Positions 25,689 to 34,700 are shown, counted from the first letter of the stretch. The stretch is 35,221 nt of DNA from Chitinophagaceae bacterium (GCA_016720745.1 JADKKA010000002.1:1-35221); one strand, 5' to 3'. A program made the numbers and translations. Notes: generated by a model not told the origin, from the sequence alone.

Positions 25689-27218
25689 TTATTGATTGAA
25701 TTGCTTTTTCATTTTCCTCAAATCTTCAATGGCAATCCTATAACCGGAAGAGTCCAGGCTTTCAAAATAAATGATCTTGTCACCTAATTGGCGGGAATAG
25801 GGGTTTGTTACTGAATCAATTATTGTCCTATTTTCAAAATGCCTAAAAACTTTGTCATCTTTATCAGGCATCCTTCTGGCGATGAGAATAATATTCCTGA
25901 ACTGGATACTGTCTGGTATCCATAACAGGAATGATCCTACATCCGTGTAAGTTTTTTCAGCCAGTTGCCGGTCTTTTGTATAAAATTTAATGGCGCCGGC
26001 ATGGCCATAATGTCTACCCAGTATTATTGTGTTCTCTTTTGCTGCTGCCGGCAGGGTCGTATAGAATCTTTCAAGTTTTTGGGTCAACTCCTTCCAGCCC
26101 AGCATATCAGCATAATCTTGTGGAAGCGAATGATTTTGCTGGTCCTCCCATTTATGTTCAATTCCGATTTTTTTATAAAAAGCTTCCAGTTTCCCGGGCT
26201 TCCAGATAGGAAGTAGCATGGGCATGATCAGCCAGTTGAGGAAAATGATGATGGTTGTGAAAACATACCTGATCCATATCCTTTTTCCTGTTATTCTTTC
26301 CCAGCACACTGCGCCGGCTGCAATAAGCATCGGATAAACACCAAGGGCATAATATCCTTTACCACTTCCGAATAGTAAGAACATGATGACGGAAAAATAA
26401 ATAATGGGTAGTATCCTCCAGGCTGCCTGTCGCAACAACCAAACCACTCCAGATAACCACAAAACCAGGGCAGGCATCAGCATCATGAACTGGTCGATGA
26501 TAAAATCCGATTTTTTTATGAGTCTGAGTTGCGTTTCTTTCAACTCTTTCATATGTGTTAGCAATGGCCAGTTATGATTGTATTGCCAAAAAAGATTGGG
26601 TAATACAATCACTAAGCCAAGCAGTAGTGCCAGCCAGCTCTGCTTTTTTATCAATACACTACGATGAGCAGAAAGGACGAAACCCAACAGTATCGCCATT
26701 CCTATAAAAAATATAGAGTATTTGCTCCACCAACCCAGGGCCAGACTAACCATCAGGTAAAAAATGAAACGATGATCCTTTGTTTGAATAAATCGAATAA
26801 CGAAATAGAGGGCTAAGGTCCAAAAGAAGATATCAAGAAAATTGGGCTGGAACAGATAGTGAACCCTTACAAAAGCCCCGGTACTGACGCCAAGGGCTGC
26901 CAGGAATTGGGCAAATAATTTACCCCCCAATTCAGCAGCTATCAGGCATGTTACCACAACAGTGGCTGCACCAAATAAGCAGGGCCAGAATTTTATCCAT
27001 GACTCTGAACCGCCGAACCATGACGAGATCGCGCCGAGATAAGAAAGTAGAGGGGGATTCTCAAGATAACCCAGATCGGGATGTAGTCCCTGCTGATAAT
27101 AAAGAAATTCATCCCTTTGTAACTCAAATTGGGGATCCTGTTGAAAAAGAGGAAGAATGAATTTCAGAAAAGCAAGACAAAGAATCAGCGGCCAGCCTGG
27201 GTGCTCTCTTTTGATCAT
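25689..27218 (-). CDS. GT39/ArnT-like membrane glycosyltransferase
   Basis: A 509-residue polytopic protein of the PMT_2/ArnT superfamily, which moves a sugar from a polyprenyl-phosphate donor to a protein or glycolipid at the periplasmic face. The N-terminal helix is followed by the acidic first loop FELQRDEFLYYQQGLHPDLGYLENPPL, with D36-E37 in the position of the catalytic Asp of the family. I see about ten to twelve hydrophobic segments up to IIIFLNWLIMPMLLPIW near residue 330. A soluble C-terminal domain of about 170 residues follows, with TIILGRHYGHAGAIKFYTKDR. Acceptor and sugar are unknown. The adjoining gaps (25604-25688 and 27219-27400) show no further gene. Confidence 0.85.
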   Translation of the reverse strand: MIKREHPGWPLILCLAFLKFILPLFQQDPQFELQRDEFLYYQQGLHPDLGYLENPPLLSYLGAISSWFGGSESWIKFWPCLFGAATVVVTCLIAAELGGKLFAQFLAALGVSTGAFVRVHYLFQPNFLDIFFWTLALYFVIRFIQTKDHRFIFYLMVSLALGWWSKYSIFFIGMAILLGFVLSAHRSVLIKKQSWLALLLGLVIVLPNLFWQYNHNWPLLTHMKELKETQLRLIKKSDFIIDQFMMLMPALVLWLSGVVWLLRQAAWRILPIIYFSVIMFLLFGSGKGYYALGVYPMLIAAGAVCWERITGKRIWIRYVFTTIIIFLNWLIMPMLLPIWKPGKLEAFYKKIGIEHKWEDQQNHSLPQDYADMLGWKELTQKLERFYTTLPAAAKENTIILGRHYGHAGAIKFYTKDRQLAEKTYTDVGSFLLWIPDSIQFRNIILIARRMPDKDDKVFRHFENRTIIDSVTNPYSRQLGDKIIYFESLDSSGYRIAIEDLRKMKKQFNQ

Positions 27219-27400
27219 ACGGAAAGATACAAAAGGAAATAATAGTCAGCTTTCCATTAAACCAAATGAATCTTCGTAAAAAATGAATTCCTAAATTATA
27301 CGTAGGGTAAGTAGTTCATATTTTATTCTTAGTGTGTGTGGGCCATTCTGGTTTTTTATAGCAGGTTTTAATGCTAATAGACAGGGTAAAAACTTTGCAG

Positions 27401-28924
27401 CTAGTTTAGATTTTTAATCAGTTTATGGATCCTTTCAATAGTTTCTTCCCGACCTAGTATCACGGCGATATCAAAAACACCCGGGCCGAATTTCCCGCCC
27501 ACCAGCATGATCCGGAAGGGCAGCATCAGTTCACCCGGTTTCAGGTCATTGGCGGCAGCTATCTCCTTAAAATTATTTTCTAATGTTACTACATCCCAAA
27601 CTGCCGCCAGCTCATAATTGCGGATCAGCTCGGCAAAGAATAATTTTTTTGCCTCATTCCATTTTGGTTTAACGGCATCCGTATCCCATTGGGCGGGAGC
27701 TACAAAAAAGAAACCCAATTGTTGTACAAAATCAGGAAGCAGGTTACAACGATCCTTTACCAATGTTATCGCCTGTTGAAGTTGCTCACTATTTATATTG
27801 TCAAGTCCATTTGCTGCCAGCAGCGACCTGACTCCAGACTCCAGACTCCCGGCTTCCGACTGCTTAATCCACTCGTGATTGAACCATTTGGCTTTCTCAT
27901 AATCAAATTTGGCACCAGCACTATGCACCCGGTCCATCGAAAATTTTTCAATCAGTTCTTCCCTTGTAAATAATTCCTTTTCGGTACCATCATTCCATCC
28001 CAGCAGGGCGAGTAAGTTGATAAAGGCTTCGGGTAAAAATCCTTTTTCCTTAAATCCTTCCGTGAGTTCACCGGTTTTAGGATCGGTCCAGTTCATGGCA
28101 AAGACCGGGAAGCCATATTTCGCTCCATCTCTTTTGCTGAGTTTACCGGAAGGACCCAGGATCAAAGGGAAATGGGCCCACTGGGGCATTTGATCGAGTC
28201 CGAATAAATATTTCCAGAGCAGGATATGTACGGGTGCAGAGGGCAGCCATTCTTCTCCGCGAAAAGCATGTGTGATCTGCATGAGGTGGTCATCCACCAC
28301 AACGGCTAAATGATAAGTAGGCATCCCATCTGCTTTCAACAAAACCTTATCATCTACCGTGCTGCTGTCGAAGCTGACTTCTCCGCGAATCATGTCAGTG
28401 AAACGGATCGTTTCATGTTCAGGCATTTTAATCCGGATCACATGACGGGTGCCTGCATCGAGTAATTGTTTGGTTTCATCAACAGAGAGTGAAAGGGAAT
28501 TCCTCATTTTCATTCTGATGCTGTGATCATATTGTGGAGAAGGATTTTCGCTGGTTTTATTTTCCTGCCGCATTTTTTCCAAGTCCTCCGGTGTATCAAA
28601 TGCATAATAGGCATAACCATCTCTGATCAGTTGCTCGGCATACTGGCGATAGCTTTCTTTTCTTTCACTTTGGCGATAAGGGCCAAAAGCGCCACCATGC
28701 TGTACACTTTCGTCTGGTTCCAATCCGCACCAGCGCAGGGTATCAAAAATGTATTCTTCTGCACCGGCAACAAAACGGCCCTGGTCTGTGTCTTCGATTC
28801 TTACAATAAAATCACCGCCATGCCGGCGGGCAAAAAGGTAGTTATATAATACAGTGCGTACACCGCCCAGGTGTAAACCGCCGGTGGGACTTGGTGCAAA
28901 ACGAACCCTGACTTTTTTCTCCAT
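27401..28924 (-). CDS. gltX: Glutamyl-tRNA synthetase
   Basis: A 507-residue class I synthetase charging tRNA-Glu (possibly also tRNA-Gln in organisms lacking GlnRS). The HIGH-type motif is in FAPSPTGGLHLGGVRT (9-24) and the KMSKS-type motif is KLSKRDG from K261. Between them are VRIEDTDQGRF, GEEWLPSAPVHILLWKYLF and QWAHFPLILGPSG. The C-terminal helical anticodon-binding part starts near residue 320 (FDYEKAKWFNHEWIKQS). Within it, residues QSEAGSLESGVRS are encoded by a five-unit heptamer tract (27824-27865) that keeps the frame. The gene stops with TAG at 27401. Its -7 box almost touches the start codon. Confidence 0.96.
   Translation of the reverse strand: MEKKVRVRFAPSPTGGLHLGGVRTVLYNYLFARRHGGDFIVRIEDTDQGRFVAGAEEYIFDTLRWCGLEPDESVQHGGAFGPYRQSERKESYRQYAEQLIRDGYAYYAFDTPEDLEKMRQENKTSENPSPQYDHSIRMKMRNSLSLSVDETKQLLDAGTRHVIRIKMPEHETIRFTDMIRGEVSFDSSTVDDKVLLKADGMPTYHLAVVVDDHLMQITHAFRGEEWLPSAPVHILLWKYLFGLDQMPQWAHFPLILGPSGKLSKRDGAKYGFPVFAMNWTDPKTGELTEGFKEKGFLPEAFINLLALLGWNDGTEKELFTREELIEKFSMDRVHSAGAKFDYEKAKWFNHEWIKQSEAGSLESGVRSLLAANGLDNINSEQLQQAITLVKDRCNLLPDFVQQLGFFFVAPAQWDTDAVKPKWNEAKKLFFAELIRNYELAAVWDVVTLENNFKEIAAANDLKPGELMLPFRIMLVGGKFGPGVFDIAVILGREETIERIHKLIKNLN
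27824..27865 (+). repeat. Tandem heptamer repeat inside gltX, unit ACTCCAG
   Basis: Consecutive 7-nt units CGACCTG, ACTCCAG, ACTCCAG, ACTCCCG, GCTTCCG, ACTGCTT, with decay at both ends. The tract lies in the coding region of the gltX anticodon-binding part without breaking the frame. Confidence 0.7.
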
Positions 28925-28931
28925 AAGACTG

Positions 28932-28939
28932 CAAAGATA
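28932..28939 (-). promoter_or_regulatory. -7 promoter box of gltX
   Basis: On the minus strand TATCTTTG is an exact TAnnTTTG match ending 7 nt before the gltX ATG. The predicted transcription start is at or beside the start codon. The divergent nodB-type gene has its own box at 29034. Confidence 0.55.
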
Positions 28940-29033
28940 AAACGCAGGAGCCGCAATAGGTCTGCTCTTTCGCTGTGTTGGCTGATTTATTTAAACGTTG
29001 AAATTTTCTTTCTTAAAGGGGCGGGGCTTGGGT

Positions 29034-29041
29034 TAAATTTG
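29034..29041 (+). promoter_or_regulatory. -7 promoter box of the deacetylase gene
   Basis: TAAATTTG, an exact TAnnTTTG match, ends 5 nt before the ATG at 29047, the same geometry as lspA and again predicting little or no 5' leader. Confidence 0.55.
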
Positions 29042-29046
29042 CGGGT

Positions 29047-29745
29047 ATGACTTTTATCGCCCCGCATTACCAGAAAGCGAAGAAAAAAGCCCTGCTGCCT
29101 TTTTTCAGACAGGATCATTTCCTGGTGAAAACACCCTGGTGGCTGAAAAAATTGTATCCGGATTGTTTATGGGATATGCCCGGGAAGGAAAAAAAATTAT
29201 ACCTGAGTTTTGATGATGGTCCGCATCCAACCATCACTCCATTTATATTAAATGAGCTGCGGAAATACAATGCAAAAGCCAGTTTTTTCTGTATCGGGGA
29301 AAATGTGGTGAAATATCCCGAAGTGTATCGTCAGTTGCTGGAGGAAGGGCATGCCACAGGGAATCATACCCAGCACCATATCAATGGATGGAAATCAGCT
29401 GATGATCATTATCTCGAGGATATCAAAGAAGCAACAGCCTTTATTGAATCCCCTTTATTCCGACCACCTTATGGCAGGATCAGTCGTTCGCAGATCCGGA
29501 AATTAAAACAAGAAGGTTATAAGGACCGCGACTGGTCAATCGTCATGTGGAATATTCTGGCGGGCGACTGGGTGCAGGAATTAAGTCCGGAAAAATGTTA
29601 CCAACGCATCAGCGGAAAGATCCGGGCAGGAGATATTATTGTATTCCACGATAGTGAAAAAGCCTGGGACAGGATGAGCTATTGTCTGCCTTTATTACTG
29701 GAAAAATATTCGAAAGAGGGATTTCAGTTTGAGAAAATAGGGTAA
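29047..29745 (+). CDS. Polysaccharide deacetylase (NodB domain, CE4)
   Basis: A 232-residue metal-dependent deacetylase of carbohydrate esterase family 4, which removes N- or O-acetyl groups from peptidoglycan, chitin oligomers or other polysaccharides. The five CE4 motifs are visible: LSFDDGPH with D56 and D57, GNHTQHH with metal ligands H107 and H111, LFRPPYGRIS (139-143), DWSIVMWNILAGDW and IIVFHDS. No signal peptide or membrane segment is clear, so it may be cytoplasmic or exported by a route I cannot see. It is transcribed alone, divergent from gltX, and followed by a terminator hairpin. Confidence 0.92.
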   Translation: MTFIAPHYQKAKKKALLPFFRQDHFLVKTPWWLKKLYPDCLWDMPGKEKKLYLSFDDGPHPTITPFILNELRKYNAKASFFCIGENVVKYPEVYRQLLEEGHATGNHTQHHINGWKSADDHYLEDIKEATAFIESPLFRPPYGRISRSQIRKLKQEGYKDRDWSIVMWNILAGDWVQELSPEKCYQRISGKIRAGDIIVFHDSEKAWDRMSYCLPLLLEKYSKEGFQFEKIG

Positions 29746-29784
29746 AAAGGGACTGCCAAATTGGCTTTGTGGATAAAAAAGTTA

Positions 29785-29814
29785 GGGCCTGGGTAGAAAC
29801 CCTGGCCCGTTTTT
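29785..29814 (+). terminator. Terminator after the deacetylase gene
   Basis: GGGCCTGGG (29785-29793) pairs with CCCTGGCCC (29800-29808) with one central T-T mismatch and a 6-nt loop, followed by GTTTTT. It sits 40 bp after the stop codon. Confidence 0.7.
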
Positions 29815-29861
29815 AATCCGTACCCTATGAAAACTGGTTTAAAGGTATAATAATTTTTTAA

Positions 29862-30767
29862 TTACGGCAAAGTAATTTGGCGGGTATTCCCGTTGATCGT
29901 CAGCAATGCCTGGTTGTCGCAATTGCCGGCACCAAAATCAAGAACCGCGATCCAGGGGCTGTTAGCAGGCAGGTTAGCCCTTACACTCCTGATTCTTCCT
30001 TTTACAATCCAGCGGCAGGTAAAGCGGCGGATCAATGGCTCGGTAATGCTTGATTCCCAACGTACAAGAAGGTTTCCGCGTTTCACTCTTCCGTAGGCTG
30101 AACCTTCAATTTTGAAGATATCATCCCTTGGTAATTCTGTAAGTACACCTTCGATTTGGGTAATCACCCGGGTGCTGTTCCATTCGATGAAATTGCCATC
30201 GGGTTTGGTCAGCTTTCCGTCGATCACCTGGATCCGGTAGCGGCGAGGAACAGCAGGGAGTTCGGAAGTGTTAGTGATCTTGTGGATACCTTCTACTTTG
30301 ATATTATCGATAAAGAAATTCTCGAAACTGGTGGTGGCAACTGCACCGGGTGTAATCAGGCGGGCAGAATACTCAGTGATGATTTTACCGCGACGAACCC
30401 TTCCATCAGGGCCGGGACAACCGGTGGTACCGAAGTCGAGGGTAACTACAGCGGGAAAAGGAGTGTTATTGGGATGGGTAATCGTGATGGTGAAGCAACG
30501 GGGTACGGGAGTCAGGCTATCAGTACGGCCGAAGAAAACACCGGATCCGGCTACGCCTACATCGTTATTCACACCCATTACATCATCAAAAAATTCATTG
30601 AAGGTTCCTTCTGCTTCTCCTTCAGCTTCGCCGGAAACCTGGGACACCTGGAGTTCCTCTTCGTTGGTGGCAGACTGGCTTTTTTCCTTGCTACAGGAAG
30701 CAATAAAAAACAGGGCTGAAGCGATCGTTACAATGGCTGCCCTTGTCAAACTAAAACTGTATTTCAT
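29862..30767 (-). CDS. Unknown lipoprotein with internal duplication
   Basis: A 301-residue lipoprotein. The signal ALFFIASC places the lipidated cysteine at C25. A charged linker rich in Glu, Gly and Ala follows (EAEGEAEGTFNEFFDDV). The rest is predicted beta-rich and appears to contain two related halves. VVTLDFGTTGC (LDFG 110-113, C117) recurs as IAVLDFGAGNC (LDFG 276-279, C283), with the same spacing from Gly to Cys, and GRVRRGK (122-128) recurs as GRVKRGN (226-232). I do not recognise the family. It is expected in the outer membrane or periplasm, depending on sorting. It is convergent with the deacetylase gene and divergent from tatD. Confidence 0.8.
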   Translation of the reverse strand: MKYSFSLTRAAIVTIASALFFIASCSKEKSQSATNEEELQVSQVSGEAEGEAEGTFNEFFDDVMGVNNDVGVAGSGVFFGRTDSLTPVPRCFTITITHPNNTPFPAVVTLDFGTTGCPGPDGRVRRGKIITEYSARLITPGAVATTSFENFFIDNIKVEGIHKITNTSELPAVPRRYRIQVIDGKLTKPDGNFIEWNSTRVITQIEGVLTELPRDDIFKIEGSAYGRVKRGNLLVRWESSITEPLIRRFTCRWIVKGRIRSVRANLPANSPWIAVLDFGAGNCDNQALLTINGNTRQITLP

Positions 30768-30884
30768 GCAGTTAACTTTTAAGTAGTTGATTGGATATCT
30801 AACCTAGGATGGTTTTAATTGGCTAAGGTTTAAAGGTTTCTTAAAGTTTTTAGCTGAATTTTGCCCTCAAAATAAGCTGATTTG

Positions 30885-31652
30885 ATGACGCATGTGGACA
30901 CCCATACCCACCTTTATGTGGAGGAGTTTGATTCAGACCGGGAATTAATGCTGGAAAGAGCTGTAAAAGAAGGAGTTACAAAGATGTTGCTGCCGGCAAT
31001 TGACAGCGGATCGCATGAACGCTTACTGGGACTTTCGGCTGGCCATCCTGAAAATTGTCTGCCCATGATGGGCCTGCACCCCTGTTCCGTAAAAGAAAAC
31101 TTCAGGGAAGAGCTGAAGATAGCCCGGGAATACCTGGAAAAAGGCGGTTTTGTGGGGGTGGGGGAGATGGGTTTGGATTTTTACTGGGACCGGAGTTTTG
31201 ATGATCAGCAGTACCTGGCCCTGCGTGAGCAGCTGGAATGGGCCATTCATTTTGACCTGCCGTTTTCTATGCATACCCGGAATGCTACGGAGGAATGTTT
31301 AGCCGTGGTGAAAGAGATGCAAAAAGGAAAATTAAAGGGTGTTTTTCATTGTTTTTCCGGCGATGAACGCCAGGCAAAAGTGGCGATTGACCTGGGATGT
31401 AAGCTGGGGATTGGCGGGGTATTGACCTTTAAAAACAGCGGATTGGACAAAGTACTGGCAGCTATTGCCCCTGAGCATTTAGTATTGGAAACGGATGCAC
31501 CTTACCTGGCACCTGTACCATTCAGGGGCAAGCGCAATGAGCCGGCTTATTTGAAATATGTGGTGGAGAAGCTGGCCTTGATATATGCGATGCCCGAAAT
31601 GGAAATCGCTGCGATTTGTACGGCCAATGCCAAAAATTTATTCGGAATCTGA
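30885..31652 (+). CDS. TatD family metal-dependent hydrolase
   Basis: A 255-residue TIM-barrel nuclease of the TatD family, with 3'-5' DNA exonuclease activity in E. coli. I use the ATG at 30885 (MTHVDTHTHLYV); the preceding TTG adds only one residue. Metal ligands are seen in order: HTH in VDTHTHL, Glu in GEMGLDFYW, His in MHTRNATEE, His in GVFHCFSGD and Asp in ETDAPYLAP. The end ANAKNLFGI is the common family C-terminus. An imperfect -7 box (GAATTTTG, one mismatch) lies just upstream. The tRNA-Ser gene follows in the same direction after 46 bp. Confidence 0.95.
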   Translation: MTHVDTHTHLYVEEFDSDRELMLERAVKEGVTKMLLPAIDSGSHERLLGLSAGHPENCLPMMGLHPCSVKENFREELKIAREYLEKGGFVGVGEMGLDFYWDRSFDDQQYLALREQLEWAIHFDLPFSMHTRNATEECLAVVKEMQKGKLKGVFHCFSGDERQAKVAIDLGCKLGIGGVLTFKNSGLDKVLAAIAPEHLVLETDAPYLAPVPFRGKRNEPAYLKYVVEKLALIYAMPEMEIAAICTANAKNLFGI

Positions 31653-31698
31653 GCGCATATGAGGTATTTTTGCTGCCCTTCTGAAAAAAGAAGGAAAC

Positions 31699-31785
31699 GG
31701 AGACCTGCTCGAGTGGTTGAAGAGGCACGCCTGGAAAGTGTGTATACGGGAAACCGTATCGAGGGTTCGAATCCCTCGGTCTCCG
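31699..31785 (+). tRNA. tRNA-Ser(GGA)
   Basis: An 87-nt class II tRNA. The acceptor stem GGAGACC pairs with GGTCTCC, and the discriminator is G as usual for tRNA-Ser. The anticodon stem CACGC/GTGTG encloses loop CTGGAAA with anticodon GGA at 31733-31735. The long variable arm TACGG-GAAA-CCGTA is characteristic of Ser. The T arm carries GGTTCGAATCC. CCA is not encoded. Confidence 0.97.
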
Positions 31786-31790
31786 CTGGA

Positions 31791-31820
31791 ATGATCGCAA
31801 CTATTGCGATCATTTTTTTT
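31791..31820 (+). terminator. Terminator of tRNA-Ser
   Basis: ATGATCGCAA (31791-31800) and TTGCGATCAT (31804-31813) form a perfect 10-bp stem with a 3-nt loop, followed by a run of T. It begins 6 nt after the tRNA. Confidence 0.88.
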
Positions 31821-31859
31821 GCCCTTTTTTGATTCTTAGAATTATCTGATTCTTCTTCT

Positions 31860-32621
31860 CTAATACTTAAACGTCTCCTTCATCCTTGCAATAAACATTT
31901 CTTTTTTTCTCCGGCTCACTTCCAGTTCCCGGCCATTACTCATCACCACAAAACCGCCTTCCCCCTTTTGGTATTCCCGGATATGTTTCAGATTAACCAG
32001 GGTTGATTTATGGATACGGAAAAACTGGGAGTCTTGCAGCATCAGTTCATAATCCATTAATGGACGGCTGGCCAGTACCTTCTTTCCATCCTTGAAAAAA
32101 ATATTTGTATAGGTATTCTCCGCCTCACAATAAAGGATATCGGACAATGTCACAACCTGGAATCCTTTGACAGTTGGAATACAAAGCTGCAGGTCTTGCG
32201 GATTGTTCATGGTTTGCATATTGTGCAGAAAGGACTGCACCTGCTGGCTGGCGGTTTTCTGCATGATTCTTTTGGAAGCATTGGCGACAGCATTAACCAG
32301 TTGCTGTTCATCCACGGGTTTCTGCAGGTAGTCAACTGCTGCAAAACGGATGGCCTGGAGAATATACTTATCATGTGCGGTTACAAAGATGACTTCAAAA
32401 TTAATCTCTCCGTATCCCTTCAGAAAATCGATTCCGTTTTTTCCCGGCATGGCCACATCCAGAAAAACCAGATCAGGCTTTACTTGTTCAAGGAGCTTAG
32501 TGGCCTGGTCGGCACTTTCAGATTCCCCCACTACAGATACGGCCGGACAATAGAGTTCCAGTAACTTTTTGAGTGTATTCCGGCTCAGTTTTTCATCATC
32601 AACAATAATGGCTCTTAGCAT
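31860..32621 (-). CDS. LytTR family response regulator
   Basis: A 253-residue two-component regulator. The N-terminal receiver has the acidic pair in MLRAIIVDDE, phospho-acceptor D55 in LVFLDVAMPGKNG, Thr in IFVTAHDKY and Lys in YLQKPVDE. The C-terminal LytTR DNA-binding domain spans about 150-253 (ILYCEAENTYTNIFFKDGKKVLASRPL ... FRIHKSTLVNLKHI). The start is ATG 32621; a TTG at 32630 overlaps the kinase stop but gives a poorer N-terminus. It is 5 nt after the histidine kinase gene, so the two are a cognate pair of the LytS/LytR type. Target genes cannot be named. Confidence 0.94.
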   Translation of the reverse strand: MLRAIIVDDEKLSRNTLKKLLELYCPAVSVVGESESADQATKLLEQVKPDLVFLDVAMPGKNGIDFLKGYGEINFEVIFVTAHDKYILQAIRFAAVDYLQKPVDEQQLVNAVANASKRIMQKTASQQVQSFLHNMQTMNNPQDLQLCIPTVKGFQVVTLSDILYCEAENTYTNIFFKDGKKVLASRPLMDYELMLQDSQFFRIHKSTLVNLKHIREYQKGEGGFVVMSNGRELEVSRRKKEMFIARMKETFKY

Positions 32622-32626
32622 ACTGT

Positions 32627-34700
32627 TCAATAGTTATAGTTCAGGGGCAGGTAGAATTTGACCAGGGTGCCACTTTCAATTTCGGGAACGGTCTTTACGG
32701 CAAATACAGGTTTATTGGAAACATCTGCCTTACCCTGAAAGATCAGGTCAAGCCTTGATTTGATCACCGACATGGAATGAGAGAGTTTTTCAAAACCTGA
32801 TTCACCGGTTTTTATTCCCAAGCCATTATCACGTACACTGATACTGAGCAGATCATTTTCCAGTTGAATCAATACTTTGATATAAGGATTTTCCACTTTT
32901 TTAATTCTGCATGTTTGATGGCATTTTCTACAAAGGGCTGTATCATCATCGGGGAATCAGGGCCTGCTCCGCTTCCTTATCCACCTTTACCTGGAATTCA
33001 AGGGGGCGGTCAAAAGCGGTGCTTTCAAACTCAATATATTTCTGCAGGTAGTTGATTTCTTCCTCAAGAGGGATATCATCTTTTTCTGCATTGAAAAAGT
33101 TTTGCGCATCAGCTGGGCCAGTGATTGAATTTGTTTGTTGGCTTTCTGGATTTCCGAACTCAGCACCAACCCCTGGATATTATGCAGGGCATTGTAAACA
33201 AAATGGGGGTTCATCTGGCTTTGGAACTGTGCAATCAGTTTGGCCTGCCGGCTGAGTTGAAGGGCCTGTTCCTTGATCTGCTGACTTTTATTTTCCAGTT
33301 GGGTATAGGCCCTTTTCTTGCACTAATATTCCGGTACAGTACAAAGGCAAGCAATCCCAGCAAAGCCAGTCCGCCGATCAGGTAATTGCGCGTGCGTTGC
33401 TGGTTGCTGATTTGTTTTTCTTTCAGCAATGATTGCTGGAAGCCTAACTGAATCTGTTGAGAGTCGGCCCTTGCCTGTAATTGGTTCCTGGCCAGCATCT
33501 CTTTCTGTTGCTGTAACTGCAGGTCCTGTACTTCTTTTTCCCTTGACAGAATTGTTATCTCATCTTCTTTTCGTTTTGCTTCCAGCAGGTTACCGGCGAT
33601 GATTGCCTTTTGTTTTCGGATTCCAGTTGCCTGATTTTCTGCTCTGCCTGCAAACGGCTGATCTCTTTGTCCTTTACCGCCTGCTGGTATTTAATATCCA
33701 GTTCTGCCGAGGCTTTGAATTTTTCGCTATTCAGTAAGGAATCCCGGAGGGAGGAATACCTGGTCTGGTACTGATAAGCATTGGCATAATCACCGGTAGC
33801 TTCGCTGAGTTCTGCCAGCGAACCATAATATTTGTATTCCAGGTCGGGGTCAGGATATTTTTTCAGAATGACAAGGCCTCTCTGGAAATTTTCGATCGCT
33901 TCTTTGTATTTGTTCTGTACTTTATAAACTTCCCCAAGGTTGCCGTAAAAATTGGATCCCAGGTACTCCCATTTGGGTACAGCAAGATAAACACCAGCCT
34001 GCTTCATGTAACGCTCGGATAAGGCGTACTCCTTTTTTAAATTATACATGCTGCCGATGCCTGTATTGGCTTTGATGAGGAAGACAGTGTCCTGTCTTTT
34101 TTCAGCGACTTCAGACTGAGTTTCATATAATGAATCACCTCATCATACTTAGGGCTGGGTAAATGCTTGGTTGCGCCGAAGATGACATTGGACATATTGA
34201 GGTAGGCACTGGTAAGTGCCGCCGTGAAATTATTTTTCAGGGAAATATCAATCACTTTTTCAAAATAGCTGCGGGCCTTATCATACTGCTCATTATTAAA
34301 ATAGAATGCGCCGAGGCCGATATTGCAATTGTTTTCGAGATAGAGATAATTGATATCGTGGGCCAGCTTCATGGCAGTAGTATACCATTCAACGGATTTG
34401 TCGGACTGACCGGTGATCATAAAAGTTACTGCCTTCCAGTAATAACCATTGGCTTCATACTGCTGGTATTTATTTTCTTTTGATTTGTCAATGATCCAGT
34501 CAAGGATCAGGAATTTAGCTTCTGCATTATTGGGTTGCAGTCTGCTGACCGCCAGTACCAGGTAGTTTTTTTCAGTGTAACCGTGTCTCGATGCTTCTGT
34601 GGTAGCACTTTCTTCAGTGAGTCAATTTTAAGACATCCTGTGCCTTTAGGATGGTACCGGTTAGCAAAAAGAGAGAGGCGATGATGATAAACCTTTTCAT
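32627..34700 (-). CDS. TPR-containing sensor histidine kinase (frameshifted)
   Basis: Sensor partner of the LytTR regulator, about 690 residues after correction. The ATG at 34700 gives a signal peptide (MKRFIIIASLFLLTGTILKAQ) that the uncorrected frame misses. TPR-like helices follow (for example YNLKKEYALSERYMKQAG and LGEVYKVQNKYKEAIENFQRGL). Next are a coiled coil of Lys/Glu/Gln (33.4-33.7 kb) and a membrane helix YLIGGLALLGLLAFVLY (about 33.35 kb). The His_kinase domain has phospho-acceptor His in MNPHFVYNALHNIQG (about 33205). The ATPase part has VRDNGLGIKTGESGF and SGTLVKFYLPL. Breaks occur near 34620, 34560, 34080, 33610, 33320, 33100 and 32920. The TPR region is periplasmic by topology. 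Confidence 0.88.

Noticed and set aside
30156..30786. Two overlapping plus-strand ORFs of 172-187 residues
   Set aside because: Antisense to the lipoprotein gene, which has a proper lipobox; the overlap of two such frames reflects codon bias.
31522..31813. Two minus-strand ORFs with peptides like RRPRDSNPRYGFPYT and ETEGFEPSIRFPVYT
   Set aside because: They are antisense translations of the tRNA-Ser gene, a well-known source of false ORFs.
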